Origin: Callorhinus ursinus
Taxonomy: Eukaryota > Chordata > Mammalia > Carnivora > Otariidae
NCBI RefSeq assembly: GCF_003265705.1
Contig: NW_020312867.1
Span: 11,197,228 to 11,261,227, forward strand
Length of the DNA: 64,000 bases
Reading direction: 5' to 3'
The number at the start of each line of letters is the position of its first letter. The first letter of the stretch is position 1. The notes under the pieces are model-generated. The model worked only from the letters and a program-made list of their open reading frames with translations. It made no database searches and had not been told where the DNA came from. Positions 24,798-36,847 of this stretch are shown here, piece by piece. The translations under genes were made by a program, and so were the position numbers.

Positions 24798-25439
24798 AAA
24801 TGCTAAATAAAACTGAAAACAGCTTAAATATATAATAAGGTCTAGTTACTAAGATCCAGTAGCAAATATTCTAAAGGGACAAACATTCAACCTAAATCAA
24901 CAACTAAAGAGGACGCCTGACATCATCATTATTATTTAACCTTGTCTTGGAGTTCTAGTAATTGCAATATGATCAGAAGAAAAGGAAAGAATCAGAACAT
25001 TGGGCAAGAAAAGCAGACATAATCTTACTTTTGCCAACAACACAACCGTTTGAATTCAAAATCTGCCTAATAAAAGAAAGCTAAAAGGATTAGTAAAAGA
25101 AGTTAGTAAGCTGGCTGGATACAAGGGAAGTATATAAAAAGTAATATCTGATTTGTACAATACATGTCCATGGGAAATAGATACTGGAAAAATATTCCAT
25201 ATACAATAGCAATAAAATTGTTAACTTCTTATGAATAAATCTAATGAGAGGCATAAGACATATATGAAAAACTATAGAATCTTTTTGAAGGCCTCAAAAG
25301 CAAGACTCTAAACAAATGAAAGGATGTATCACGTACTTTATTGGGGACTAATATGTAATGTAACTCTAGTTAGAATCTTAACAAGGTTCAGGGATTTGGA
25401 TGAATTAATTAAGACAAAGTTAATAAACAAGAAATGCCT

Positions 25440-25975
25440 GAGGCTGCCCGGGGCTCTCTGAGCCACACACAGCCTCCAGTTCAACTCCAACAAGGCAAAA
25501 ATCTTCGGCTCTACAGAGACTGAGTGGTGCCTTGAGTCCCTGATTGCTGTGTTCCAGAAGTATGCTGGGAAGGACGGTAACAACCGCAGACTCTCCAAGA
25601 GCGAGTTCCTAAGTTTCATGGATATGAAACTGGCTGCCTTCACAAAGAGCCAGAAGGACCCTGGTGCCCTTGACCACACGGCGCAAAAATGGAACCTCAA
25701 ACTGTGAAGGGCAGCTAGATTTCCAAGAAGTTCTCAATCTCCTTGGCAGCACGGCTGTGGCTTGCCATAACTCCCTTATCATGGCTCTGGCTACCCATTC
25801 CCATAAACGAATCTGAGAAACCCTTGGGCCTGGCCTCCAAACCCATCCTTTTTCTTTACAGCTTCCCAACCAACACTGCAGGGTTCAGGCACCCTGAGCC
25901 CAGCGCATCCACCGCCCCATACGGGCCACTCCTGATGGTGGTAATAAGCAATACGGTTTTAAAAAATAACAAATG
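25440..25975 (+). pseudogene. S100A11 processed pseudogene
   Basis: From 25492 the plus strand reads [K]AKIFGSTETEWCLESLIAVF, QKYAGKDGNNRRLSKSEFLS, FMDMKLAAFTKSQKDPGALD, close to the EF-hand protein S100A11 (calgizzarin). The start codon is AAG instead of ATG, and the frame meets TGA after about 75 codons. Beyond it the match continues in another frame (cagctagatttcc, atggcttgccat-like), then into 3'UTR-like sequence (cccttgggcctggcctccaa). Upstream bases gggctctctgagccacaca resemble the parental 5'UTR. It ends near taataagcaatacggtttta and an A-rich run. All introns are missing, so it is a retrocopy made by L1 machinery and placed inside an old L1. Non-functional as a protein gene. Confidence 0.93.
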
Positions 25976-26111
25976 TAAGGAAAAGAATAGTAAGCATGGA
26001 TTTGCCTTCTTACTGTAATAGGGATAGATAGATTAGTAGAACAGCCAATCATAAAAATAACTTCCAGAAGCATTAAACATTTAAACATAAAACATTAAAA
26101 ATAAAAATCAA

Positions 26112-26317
26112 GGGGTGCCTGGGTGGCTCAGTTGGTTAAGCGTCTGCCTTCAGCTCGGGTCGTGGTCCCGGGGTCCTGGGATCGAGCCCCACATCGGGCT
26201 CCCTGCTCAGTGGGGAGCCTGCTTCTCCCTCTCCTCCCCTGTCCTGCTCTCTCGCTCGTTCTGTCTCAAATGACTAAATAAAATCTTTAAAAAATAATAA
26301 TAATAATAAAAAATAAA
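26112..26317 (+). mobile_element. CAN-SINE
   Basis: The head ggggtgcctgggtggctcag is followed by gtgggatcgag-type B box and a tail with (AAT)n. The flanking text ataaaaatcaag recurs after the tail. Confidence 0.95.
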
Positions 26318-26963
26318 AATAAAAATCAAGAATGAAATCTTGAACTACACATGCAACCTAGGGGTGGAGAGATTGTCTTAAAATAGGAAACACACTTGCT
26401 CTGTGGACATGGGCATAATTAACTACATAAATATTAATAAAATCTTTATGTATTATGGATATTTAACGCTGCATTGTGAAATTTTCCCCCAAAATTTATT
26501 TGTCTATTAACATTGTTTCTGATATTTCTTGCCAAGAAATAGTAAAACAAATACATTTGGGGAAAAAAATTTGCAATACCGATGAAGACTTAAGTATCTA
26601 TAATACACAAAAAACTCTCACAAAATAAAAGATAAACCTAAATGAAAGATGAGCTAAGAATATGAACAGACCATTCATAGAAGGGAAAATTGAACTGACT
26701 GAGAAATTAAAAAAAAAAAAAGCTGCCTAAACACACTAGTGGGCAAAGGAAGGTAAGTTAAAGTCCAACGAGATATCAAGTTATAGTTGTTAGACTGACA
26801 TTACGAGAAAGTTAACATCATTGCTGGCAGAGGTGCAGGGGTGAGGAGAGAGATGAGGTATTGTCCTGCCTGGCTGATGGAAACAGAATTACCATTGCCT
26901 TTAGAAAGCCATCTGGTAAGATCCCTTAACATTTCCCTTAACATTTAAAATACACAGACTCCT

Positions 26964-27158
26964 GAGGCACCTGGGTGGCTCAGTTGTTAAGCGTCTGCCT
27001 TCGGCTCAGGTCACGATCCCAGGGTCCTGGGATCGAGCCCCACATCGGGCTTTCTGCTCCACGGGAAGCCTGCTTCTTCCTCTCCCACTCCCCCTGCTTG
27101 TGTTCCCCCTCTCACTGTGTCTCTCTCTGTCAAATAAATAAAATCTTTTTTAAAAAAG
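26964..27158 (+). mobile_element. CAN-SINE, young-looking
   Basis: The head gaggcacctgggtggctcag has the single-base-shorter 'cagttgttaagcgtctgcct' form, then cccactccccctgcttgtgt and an AAATAAAATC tail. Confidence 0.95.
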
Positions 27159-28377
27159 AATATTATGAAATCTTTATGAAAAAATGAGTCTGAGTGATGG
27201 AAGCTGACTCATAGAGATTTCCACAAGATATTGTCGAGAGAACAATGCAAGGTACAGAAAAGTGTGTGTAAGTGGATCCCCCCTTTTTTTTGTAGAGCAA
27301 ACCCTGACAAAACATGAATGAATATATATGTGTGGTGTTGATGCCTATGTGTTTGTACAGATAGTTTACATGGTTGTGTGAACATGGAGAAATATTTGAA
27401 TGCTACAAAGCATGTCGCCAACATGGATTACTAGAGCGATGCAGAAGGATGGGCGGAGGGAGAGGGGGATGGAAGAAGAGAAGTAAGTAGACAGAAATGA
27501 TGGAAAGAAGTCTGCACGAAAAAAGAAATTGTTGTGTATAAGATCTTCTTTATGTTAAATTGTATCTCAGTGCAGAAAGTACCAGGAAAAAGAGAGATCT
27601 ACATCTTCCCAATTGTAGGAAAGTCCCTGCTATACTGTAAAATGAAAAAATCGAGTTTCAGAATTTAGTATGCCACCCTTCTATTTCAATAAAAACAAAT
27701 CACAAGCACAATCCTTGTATATGTTTGTTTCGGATTATATGCATTTGTCGAACAAAGAGAACATTGTGAGAGGATACACCAGGTGGGTAATGGTGGTTAT
27801 GCGTGGTGGGGCGGGACTGGGCGGGGTGGAGGCAGTTTTTACTTTTCACATCTTTGTATTGATTGAACTGTTTCACTGGTCACAATAAGCGCGTATTACT
27901 TTGATAGTTTCAAAACATCAACAGAGAAAGAAAAACTCTAAAGTAATGACAGGTTTCTTTCTCTTTCCATCTTCATTCGCCCCTGAACATTTGGCTTTGG
28001 ATGAAGCCCAGCTCCCCACGCCCCATCTCTCACTCAACCTCATATGTGTAGACATTTGAGTCCCATTTGTAGAGGGACTTGATGTTACCTTCCACAAAAG
28101 TCCCAGGTGGTGGTCAAAGTCAGAGAATGTGTCTGGGTATCTACGAGGCTTTTTGACAATTCTGGGCCACTTAAGGACTTGGCTAGTCTAGAGAACAGAG
28201 AGGAACTAGGGATGGGACCCACAACTGTACAGATTGACAAATCCAAGTCTCGGCGCTGGCCTGGCCAATTCTTTCAATAAAAGCACATATGCCATGATTG
28301 TGGCTCTATAAAAATATCTGTGTGTGCCCACGAGGCCTGGAGAGGGGTTAAAGAGGAATGAAACCTAGCCTGTTGAG

Positions 28378-28518
28378 GCTTTATATCTTAACCCCTATAA
28401 TCCTAATACTCTGGATGAGCATTACTTCTGTTTACAGAGAAGTTAAATAGCATGCTCAAGGCTATATAGCTGGCCAGTTGTAGGTGGAAACGTATGAGCT
28501 GCGAATCCAATTTTAGAT
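28378..28518 (+). mobile_element. MIR element, partial
   Basis: ttaacccctataatcctaat, then acagagaagttaaatagcat and gctcaaggctatatagctgg follow the MIR core in order with moderate divergence. Confidence 0.75.
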
Positions 28519-30709
28519 TGGTTTTTAACCTCCAATAGGGCACAGTTTTGGTAGTTCCAACAGATACAAAAGGAATAATGGTTCAAACCAGTGTGTCTCT
28601 CTCTCACACCAAAGCTTGGGCTGCTGCTATCAGGAGTTCAGGCTCCTCCTTCCATATCTTCTTGCCCTCCCAGGTGTTGTCCTTGTTGAAATGGACCACG
28701 TTGGCTGGCCACGACCTCTGCCTTCCAGCAGGGAGGATTAGGGGTTGGGGGGGAAGGCAAGGATGAGGGTAAACATCTATCCTTTAAGAACACAACCCAG
28801 AAGTTGTACCTTCAGCCTTATTTACCCCTCACTTGCACAAGCCCAGTCACATGGTCCTACTGAGCTACAAGCAAGGTTGGGAAGTGTCGTCTTGGGCCCT
28901 TCTGAAATTGCATGACCATGGAAGAATGGGGGCATAGACCTTGGGGGACACTTGGAAGTGTCTGCCACAGTGGAAAGAGAACTTTCGAGATCTGAGCATG
29001 GATCTGCATACCTGCAAAGCTCATTCCCTGATCACCGAACCACAATAAAAATGGTTAGGCTGCTACTCCAGGTGAAATATTATTTTAAAAAACTCTTCCG
29101 TTGTGCAAGAGGCTCATTCCTAGAAGATCCCTCGGAGAGTGATTCTTCCTGCTTCAAATTCATTCCCATAATTTTCCTGAGCCCACAGATCACTCACTGC
29201 CCAAGAGGTAAAACAAATTGTACGGGTGCTCATAGGTGTATGCACACACACAAATAAAGGCCCTCTGACAACTTTGAGTCTCTAAGGACAGTTGCTTCAT
29301 AGTTGATATAAATTGGGAATTTGAGGCTAGGCATCTCCGTAGTGGTTGGAAGGCTGGGGCTGCAACGGGAAGTCTTCTTGTCCCTTTGCCTAGGCATGTG
29401 TCCAGAGACCACATCAGCCCAGTTCAGACCAGGGCTGCCTTGGTGTGTTGTGGGCACGAGACACAGTGCGGGAGTGGTCAGTATAGACTTCTGGGCACAG
29501 CTCAGGGGCAGATGCCAAAATTCCACCATCTGAGAGTCATTCAACTTGAGCCTGTGTGTTCAAACCTGTGTCCTCCCCAACCTACCCCTCCCCTGGCCCC
29601 TAAGGATAGAATGTTCTGGAAGATTTTATCCACCAAGCCAGGTCATTTATAAGGCAAAATCTTCCTATACAGGACAAATGGCAGCAAACCCGCTGAGTGG
29701 TAGCTTTAGCACTTCCATATTTCTACTGAGTTATATTTGGCTACAACTGTTATTTTAATGTCAAGTACAATCTGAGGAGGTGCAATGTTTTATATTTGTA
29801 TTAGAAGAGTACAGGGACTTTCTTATTTCTTAAACTGTGATATTACTGAGTATTCATAATACAATTTTTATCTTCTCAAAGATTTATGAGTAATTTAATT
29901 TGTATTTAAAAGTTTAAAAATACAAAAAAAATTAAGACAGAAAAATGGAATAAGTGTAAAACCTATAACCCCACTTCCCAAAGAAAATAATCAAAGATCT
30001 TGAGGTACATTTTTATTGCTTTCCTTTAAGCACAGGGTCACATAAATATGAAGGTATTTGTGATAAAACTGAAATGTTAGAAGAATACCTATGATGAGTT
30101 ATTGCTAAATAAACCAGTCTGGTAAATGGATGCAGATGGAACCAAACTGAAGAAAGTCCAAGGAGAGGCCCACTCAAAAGATCTAAAGGATTTTAATTTC
30201 AACTCATAAGCTTTGGCGGGGGGGAAGTAATCAACCAAATCCACCATAAATCCTATTGTTGAGCAAACACAGACCTCCTTCTTTAGCATAAGCAGTCAGA
30301 AAAAAAAAAAACAAACCCACCAGATAACATGAAAAGACTCCAGTCCCAAAGAAGGGTACATTCAGAGTAATTGGAAGAAACACTTTCCAATGAAACGTAT
30401 GAAATGGGGGAAAACTTTTAAGCAAAGTCCCTAGGATATATTTTCATTGGGACTTCAGAGGTTATGACATCTATGAAAACTTATCATAGAAGTGTTTTAA
30501 TTTGAAATGCAATTATAGAGCCAAATAAAAAATTGCAATGTCCCCAGGAAACCACTGGATCTGGAAATTATCAATGGCTATAAACATCACAAAAGGAGAG
30601 ACTATGTGCTGCCTCATAAAAGGACACACAGCCACTTATAAAGTAGTGCTCCCCCCAACCAACACCAGATTCAGGCAAAAGAACATGTTTAAGGGGCTGC
30701 ACTCAGCAC
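28519..30709. other. Gene-free stretch
   Basis: No recognised coding sequence or well-preserved repeat. Some AT-rich parts (29750-30080) are probably old LINE sequence. Confidence 0.4.
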
Positions 30710-30909
30710 TTTTTTTTTTTTTTTAAGATTCTATTTATTCATCTGAGACACAGAGCTAGAGAGAGAGAGAGAGAGAACATGAGCAGGGAGAGAGGCAGAG
30801 GGAGAGGGAGAAGCAGGCTCCTCGCTGAGCCAGGAGCCCAATGTGGGGCTCGATCCCAGGACCTGAGCCGAAGGCAGACACTTAACCATCTGAGCCACCC
30901 AGGCGCCCC
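30710..30909 (-). mobile_element. CAN-SINE, reverse orientation
   Basis: Reversed tail of T15, then aagattctatttattcatct, and reversed head catctgagccacccaggcgc. TG[C/T]ACTCAGCA flanks it at 30699-30709 and 30910-30920. Confidence 0.96.
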
Positions 30910-30979
30910 TGTACTCAGCATTTCTGTAGGAAACTGCAGGACAAATAAATTGCTCAACAAACTGCAACAATGAGAGACG

Positions 30980-31315
30980 TATCAGCCAATAGCAATGATG
31001 AAGTATGAACATTTCAAACATTTGAGACAATTGCAAATTTAGACACTATTTGACCATATTAAAAACTATTGATTTTTAAGACATAATAGCTTTTTAAAAA
31101 ACCTTTCAGTGGTAACTGGTGAAATATTTATAGATGAAGTAAGATGTCTGGGATTTGATCAGAACAATGAAGGAGGGAAAGTTGAGGGGTGTAGGTAAAA
31201 CAAGATTGGCCAGGAGTCGATACCGATTAAGCTGGGTTGTGTGCATGTGGGGAGCAGTTATGTTCTCTACTTTTGTGTATGTTTGAAAATGACCAAAATA
31301 AATTGTTTAAAAATT
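30980..31315 (+). mobile_element. Old interspersed repeat, LINE-like 3' end
   Basis: agatgtctgggatttgatca, then acaagattggccaggagtcg and ctctacttttgtgtatgttt is a widespread mammalian repeat ending that I recognise but cannot assign to a subfamily. Confidence 0.55.
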
Positions 31316-32484
31316 GCACTAGAAGACATGAGCAAGAGGCTGAATATTCTAGAAAACCCAGTCAGTAACCTAGGTCGTTCCTCAGGAACTTCTCCCAGAA
31401 CTTAGAGGAAATGGAAAAAGACAGCATGAGTGAAACTGTATGAAAACCACAGTGGAGACTTAGATGCAAGGTGGACATAAAATCAGGATTCTAGAAGGAG
31501 GCATGTACAGAACCACCATAGGACACCCAATACACTTCATTAAAGAACATTTCCATTATTGGTTTCTCCTTTAGCCACAGAGTTATTTAGCACTATTTTA
31601 TACATCCAAATATACACACTTGTAAATTCAAGTATTTACTACCTTACAACTTAATTGTGCATAGTTAGGGAACATGTCCTGCACAATACCTATTCTTGAA
31701 ATTTTTTTCAGGACTTGTTTTAATGCCTAGAACGAGAAGTTTTTAGAAACATCCCTGAGTGCTTGTGAAGAACACATATGCTCTAGGTGTCGGGTGTAGA
31801 GTTCTAACCATGCCCTTTGGTCACTTCTGTGCCTTGCTTAGTTTTTGCCTGCCTGACTTATCAAAAGGGAAGTGCTAGAATTTTCCACTGGCAGGTGGAT
31901 TTGTCAGTTTCTTCCTATAGTTCTATCCATTTATGGATGAATTTTGAGGCTGTGTAAAATTAATGGCTCTGTAAATTGAACCTTTCCATCATCACATCAT
32001 GAACTTTCATATCCTTAACAAAGCTTTGTCTCAGATTTTGTGTGAAAATAAAATAAACGGTTTGTATTTGTCCCATGTGATTTTTCCCCATCCTTTTACC
32101 GTCAATTTTGCACATCCTTCCATAAACCAGTTTCTTGTAAATGATGCTCTTAAGCCTATCTGTGGTGAAGGACTTTTTGTTTTCCCCAAACCATTATAGC
32201 CCAAGACTTTTGAAAAATATGCCTTAAAAGATTAATAAAATTCTGGACTTGAAATGTAAATACAGGCAAGCTATTTTAGTATTAGATTCAACACACATAA
32301 AACAACCATCTAATTGTTTAGAAACTTTTTCACCTGAAGTTTCTAAGATGTTATCAAACCCTGAACAGATCTTGCAGCCTTCAACAGAGCCACACTTTTG
32401 AACTCCAGTGTTGTAAACATAAACCAGGATTTTGTTCTATGTGTCCTAACATCTTTTAACTGGCAAATTTAGTTCATTGTTATT
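31316..32484. other. Gene-free stretch
   Basis: AT-rich unique-looking sequence with no recognised element or coding similarity. Confidence 0.4.
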
Positions 32485-32912
32485 GGTGCATTTGGATGTG
32501 TTTCTCTCTCTTCCCCCAACACCAAGTTCATATGGCCTCAAATTACAATTTGAGACCACGTGCTATAGACCGGGCCCCCCCCCCCCCCCCAGTTCATAAT
32601 AAAATCTACTCCCCAAAGTAACAGTATTAGGAGGTGGAGCCTTTCAGGTGATTAGGTCATGAGGTGGGATCGGTGAATCCCTCATGAGTGGGATTAGTGC
32701 CCTCATCAAGGAGGCCCCAAAGAGAGATCCTTTGCCTCTTCCACCATGTGAAGACACAGTAAGGATGGCCATCCATGGATGGGGAGAGAGGTCCTCACCA
32801 GACACAGCACCTGCTGGAGCCGTGACTTCCAGCCTCCAAAACCGTGAGAAATGTTTGTTTCTAAGCCACCCAGTCTATGGTTTTCTGTGCAGCCAAAATG
32901 GGCCAAGACAGG
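32485..32912 (+). mobile_element. Solitary MST/MLT1-type LTR (ERVL-MaLR)
   Basis: The order atttggatgtgtttctctct, agtattaggaggtggagcct, gtgattaggtcatgaggtgg, gggattagtgccctcatcaa, cttccaccatgtgaagacac, ccagcctccaaaaccgtgag and aagccacccagtctatggtt is the MaLR LTR. A C16 run at 32575-32590 interrupts its 5' part. No internal genes remain. Confidence 0.9.
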
Positions 32913-33169
32913 TTTACCAAGGTATTTACTGCACACCTTACCCTCTATCATCTCCTACAGCGCCTCCTGGGTTTGTCTCCTCCTGAGTCAACTACTTCAT
33001 CCTAAGTATTTAAATGGGGGCATGTGGGTAGATAGGCGTGAAATTCTTAAGTTCGAAGTCTTTTTCCTTCAGTCCTTAGAAATGTTACCTCCACACACAG
33101 GGTTGCTGCTGGAATATTGTCCATTGCTTCTGGGTCATGGTCTCCAGAAGCTTTCAGAATGAGCTTTGT

Positions 33170-33545
33170 CTTTGGTAATCCTAAATTTTACTACCCAGCA
33201 GTGAAGATGAACTACATCACAGACACATACCAACATGGAAGAATCTCTTAATAGTGGGTGAAATGTGATAATACATACACTGTTACTTTTTACATGATGT
33301 TAAAAAACATGCAAAACAGGCTAAACAGTAAACTGTTTACGAACGCATATATATGGGCAAGATTGTGAAGCCAGGAAAGTACCAACCCAAAACCCAGACA
33401 GTGATTCTCTCTTGGTGGATGGGGCACGGCGGGTGGCGGGGAGGAGGTCGGTCTGAAGTACTGGTAATGTGCTTTTGTCCTGCTGGAGGTGAGAACACGG
33501 GTATTTTATTATTTTAATACCTTGGTTTTTTGTTTTTTGGGTTTT
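33170..33545 (+). mobile_element. Old LINE-like 3' fragment
   Basis: tacccagcagtgaagatgaa, then atggaagaatctcttaatag and acatgcaaaacaggctaaac resembles an old L1 3' region with a G-rich end. Confidence 0.45.
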
Positions 33546-34264
33546 TTTTGCATGCCCATTGTGTAAACATTTCACCTTGTGACTGGTTGCCCAGTGGCAG
33601 CTTACAGGTCAGGGTACTGGGGACAGGAGGCGGCAGGATGCACACCCTATGGGAGTAGCTGTGGGGGCCACTCATGGCCCGAAATGCCAGAGATGAAGCA
33701 GGGATGGAGACAGGAATGGGGTAACTCTTTAAGTTTGCTCTAAAGGAAGAAATACACGGGAGTCCCTCTGCAGCCACGTTCATGCCCCACCAGGAGGCCT
33801 GACGGAATGAGCTTTCACCAGCGGCTCTCAAGCTCAGCCCCAGGCCTTTATGGCGTCCACGCCTCAGTGGTCCTTGCCCCAGCACCGATCCTCGGCCGGG
33901 CTGAAGCTGCTCCGGGAGCCTTTGGTCCCACCGTGTGGACAGACAGCTTCCCTGTCCGGCCTCCAGATGTCGCTGCCTTAGTAAGAGACGCAGTTTCACC
34001 CACAGTCCAGCAGGGTGCATTCCGGAATGGAAGGCTCACTCAGGCTTCCCCCCAAGGCGCCTGCTGTGGTTCTCTGGGCGCAGGAACAGAGGATGCTTTG
34101 GCTCCTGCTTTCCTCCTTTTAAGTCTTCCAGGACCCCGACAACGGTTAACATCTGAGGCTTGCCGAAGCGAGTTTTTTATTAGTCAATTTCCCTCCCCTA
34201 GGTGATGACTTTTAATTAATGGCAAATTTCTTAAAGACCAGCCAAAGGAGGAGGCACAAGAACA
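33546..34264. other. Intergenic sequence just beyond the SLC23A2 3' end
   Basis: Moderately GC-rich, without SINEs and without coding similarity on either strand. Possibly readthrough sequence beyond the poly(A) site. Confidence 0.4.
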
Positions 34265-34284
34265 CAACTGCGTCCAGGAGAGCT

Positions 34285-34290
34285 TTTATT
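34285..34290 (-). terminator. SLC23A2: Polyadenylation signal AATAAA of SLC23A2
   Basis: On the minus strand the sequence reads caAATAAAagctctcctggac. A GT-rich element (gttgtgttcttgtg) follows about 30 nt further on, which is the usual arrangement of hexamer, cleavage site and downstream element. Cleavage is expected near 34262-34272. It is the last such combination before unrelated intergenic sequence. Confidence 0.8.
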
Positions 34291-36825
34291 TGTACGGAAC
34301 AGTTTTAAAAATACAGAATAAAATAGCTTTATCTCTACTATTATTCACAACATCTGGTCCAAATATTACATATTTTTAAAATACTTAAACGTTTAATGAA
34401 GCCATGTTAGAAAAACAATATGAAAATTCTTTTTAAAAACTCCATAAAAGAATTACACATCTCAAAAAACAACCCCACCCCCAAATACCCTCGGTATGCA
34501 AAATAAAAATAAAAAACAAAGAAAATCCCCGAAAGGTAGAGAGCCAAAGTCAGTCACAAAAACTCAAGGAAAATATAGGCATCCCCACTCCTTTAAGAAC
34601 AGTCAGAAATTTATTAATGTGTCAAACAAAGGTTATTACCAACGAACAGAAAAGGGTATCAACTTGAACTGTCAGTAAGACGGCAACACTGGTGAGGGTG
34701 CCCTACATGCCAGGAAACAAACACAGCACGTCTAAGGACGCTGGATGTGGCTCCTGTGGAGTGAGGACGAGGCACGGTCAAGAACAACCTCAAAGGGCAG
34801 GAATGTGTGTGAGGCTGCTGAAAAGGGGTGCCCAGCGCTAACGTGCTTTCCACGTCCACGGGTGGGAGCTGAATGCCTGCCACTGAGGGCGGTCTTCCTG
34901 CGCTACTCGGGATGTGACCGCAGGTCAAGTGGTGGGTGTCCAAATCCTAAGGGGACAGAGCACCACACGCACAGCGTGTGAAAACCCCAGGCGCTTCTGA
35001 GGCCAACCCCCCCACCCCCGAAGTCTCAGGCCCCACCCACAGCCACAGCTCGGCACGGCGACAGCATGGCCCGGCCCTGGCCAGGTACCGGAATGAGGCT
35101 TCTGCCACAGTCACCTATCCACCTTCCACCTGACCTGGCCACGCCTGCCACTTCGGTATTATGGAAGATTATAACTGCCAACTTCAAGTCGAAGTTGCCA
35201 GTACCGGTATTTCAGCAGGGCCGTGAACTAAAGAAGGAACGAGTTAGCTCATGGTGATAAAATAGACGCATGGGTAAATAAAGTATACACACATACTAGA
35301 GATTCATCAATGGAGAAATTCTATTATCACATGACATTGTCATGAAAATTATATCATTCCCTCCCTGGAAAACTGTGACTATTATCCTGGGTAGAAATGT
35401 TATTTTACTATATGGAAATACTGCAAGATTCATGCATAAACCAAGTCGTCATCATGAAAGTCATTATTCTACAGTATAAAGCAAATCCTGTGTGTGAATT
35501 TGTTACCATGAAAATGGGAAACCATCGGGACTCATGACGCTTCATTCTAGCTGGCCTGGTTAAGCCACTTCTCTTGCCCTCACCCATCACCAGAAACTTA
35601 CTACAAGTTAACATCCGAAACCCTCTTAAGAGTCTGTATGAACCAATCTCAGCTTAATTCCCTAATGAGACAAAGACTGGAGCCATTTCCCATTATTCGG
35701 TCAACCATGTTAGATGTTTTATTAAAACCAGTGGTGGGATCTCCCTTGCCACCCACCGTGATGTGACAGCCATCTACTGTCCTTATAAATACTTTCTACT
35801 TCTCACGTCAAGTCCCCCAAGGTGAATGTAAAGATGGTGGGTAGGTGGTCACTATGGAAACTGGAGTCTGAATGCCCCGCCCAAGGACATTTACATCCCA
35901 AACCCTTTGAAACATTCTATTGGCCAAACAAAGCATGGTGGGTACCTGGCCCCAGTAGTGCAGGCCAACCATGGAAGTGGGAAGTGCACAGACGCAGACT
36001 AGGAACAGCCACTGTGTTCTCCCAAACCTCCCTTTCATGCGTGTGCTAAAGCCTAAGGAGCAGACGAATACCTATTTCTCTTGATTACAGACTCATTCTG
36101 TAGCGTATTTGCCAGCAGGAGGACCACTATCTAAAATGGCATTAATCATCAGGAGACTCCAATCACTCAAGCCGAGGTGAGTCTCACAGGCTGTGCAGAA
36201 AGTGCCAGGCTCAATGGGCCCTCTAGTCGGGCTGCCCTCTTTCCTCCCCACTTCCTGTACCCCCCTCCCCCTGCCTTAGGGAATCTAAAAGTTGGCCCCA
36301 ATGGAACAAGAAGGGCGAAAACCCTCATTTCTAACAGAACGTGGGGGTACAGGGCTTCCCTCCACATTTAAAAGCTTGCAGAAGACATCCCCCAGACCAG
36401 CACACTTGGAACCACCCAATAAAACCGAGCCCAAGGAGGGGTTTTCAGAAGGGAGTGGGTTTCTGGATGTCTGAAGCATATCCTGAGGGTCACGCACTGG
36501 GAGGGAAGATGCCAGATTGAAAGTTAAGATTATCCAATGGTTCAGATGCTTTTATTTGGATATTTGGTCCTTCTGCTCCCCTAGAGAGCTAGAATCTCTG
36601 GCATGTTTAACAGTTTTCCCCACTTTTCAGAACAGAGAAATTAGAGATGCTGAGCAAAAAACCCAAATAGAAGAAAACTGAGAGCGACTCGGTGCAGGAG
36701 GGCCTTCGGCATTGAGTGCTTACCAAGTTAAAGGGATGAAAGTCGTTAACCAGTGTGCTTCTAAAGTTAACTATGCATCAGATACAATTTTTAAAAACAT
36801 ACAAAATTAAATGTAATTTAGAATC

Positions 36826-36847
36826 TTTTTTTTTTTTTTTTTTTTTT
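36826..36847. repeat. T22 homopolymer within the 3'UTR (A22 in the mRNA)
   Basis: Twenty-two T in the given strand. It could prime oligo-dT inside the SLC23A2 message and mimic a false 3' end. Confidence 0.95.

Larger units (their letters stand above)
21550..25435 (+). mobile_element. Decayed L1 body (ORF2-like), broken by SINEs
   Basis: AT-rich sequence with scattered ORF2-type segments, such as ggaccagaaccagatgggct and ttggagttctagtaattgca, plus the 23690-23880 stretch (tcaaaacctattagcagcaa, ttcagaggaaaatataaaat). Many stops, no intact frame. SINEs interrupt it at 22738, 23077, 23420 and 24607. It may be more than one old L1. Confidence 0.6.
25976..27900 (+). mobile_element. Decayed L1 continuing to its 3' end, broken by two SINEs
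   Basis: Includes gtccaacgagatatcaag-like and ggcagaggtgcaggggtg-like pieces of ORF2 and ends with an L1 3'UTR-like segment (taatggtggttatgcgtgg, ctttgtattgattgaactg). It probably continues the relic of 21550-25435, split by the S100A11 retrocopy. No intact frame. Confidence 0.55.

Noticed and set aside
25338..25869. Minus-strand ORFs of 120 and 86 codons
   Set aside because: They are antisense shadows of the S100A11 retrocopy, which is on the plus strand.
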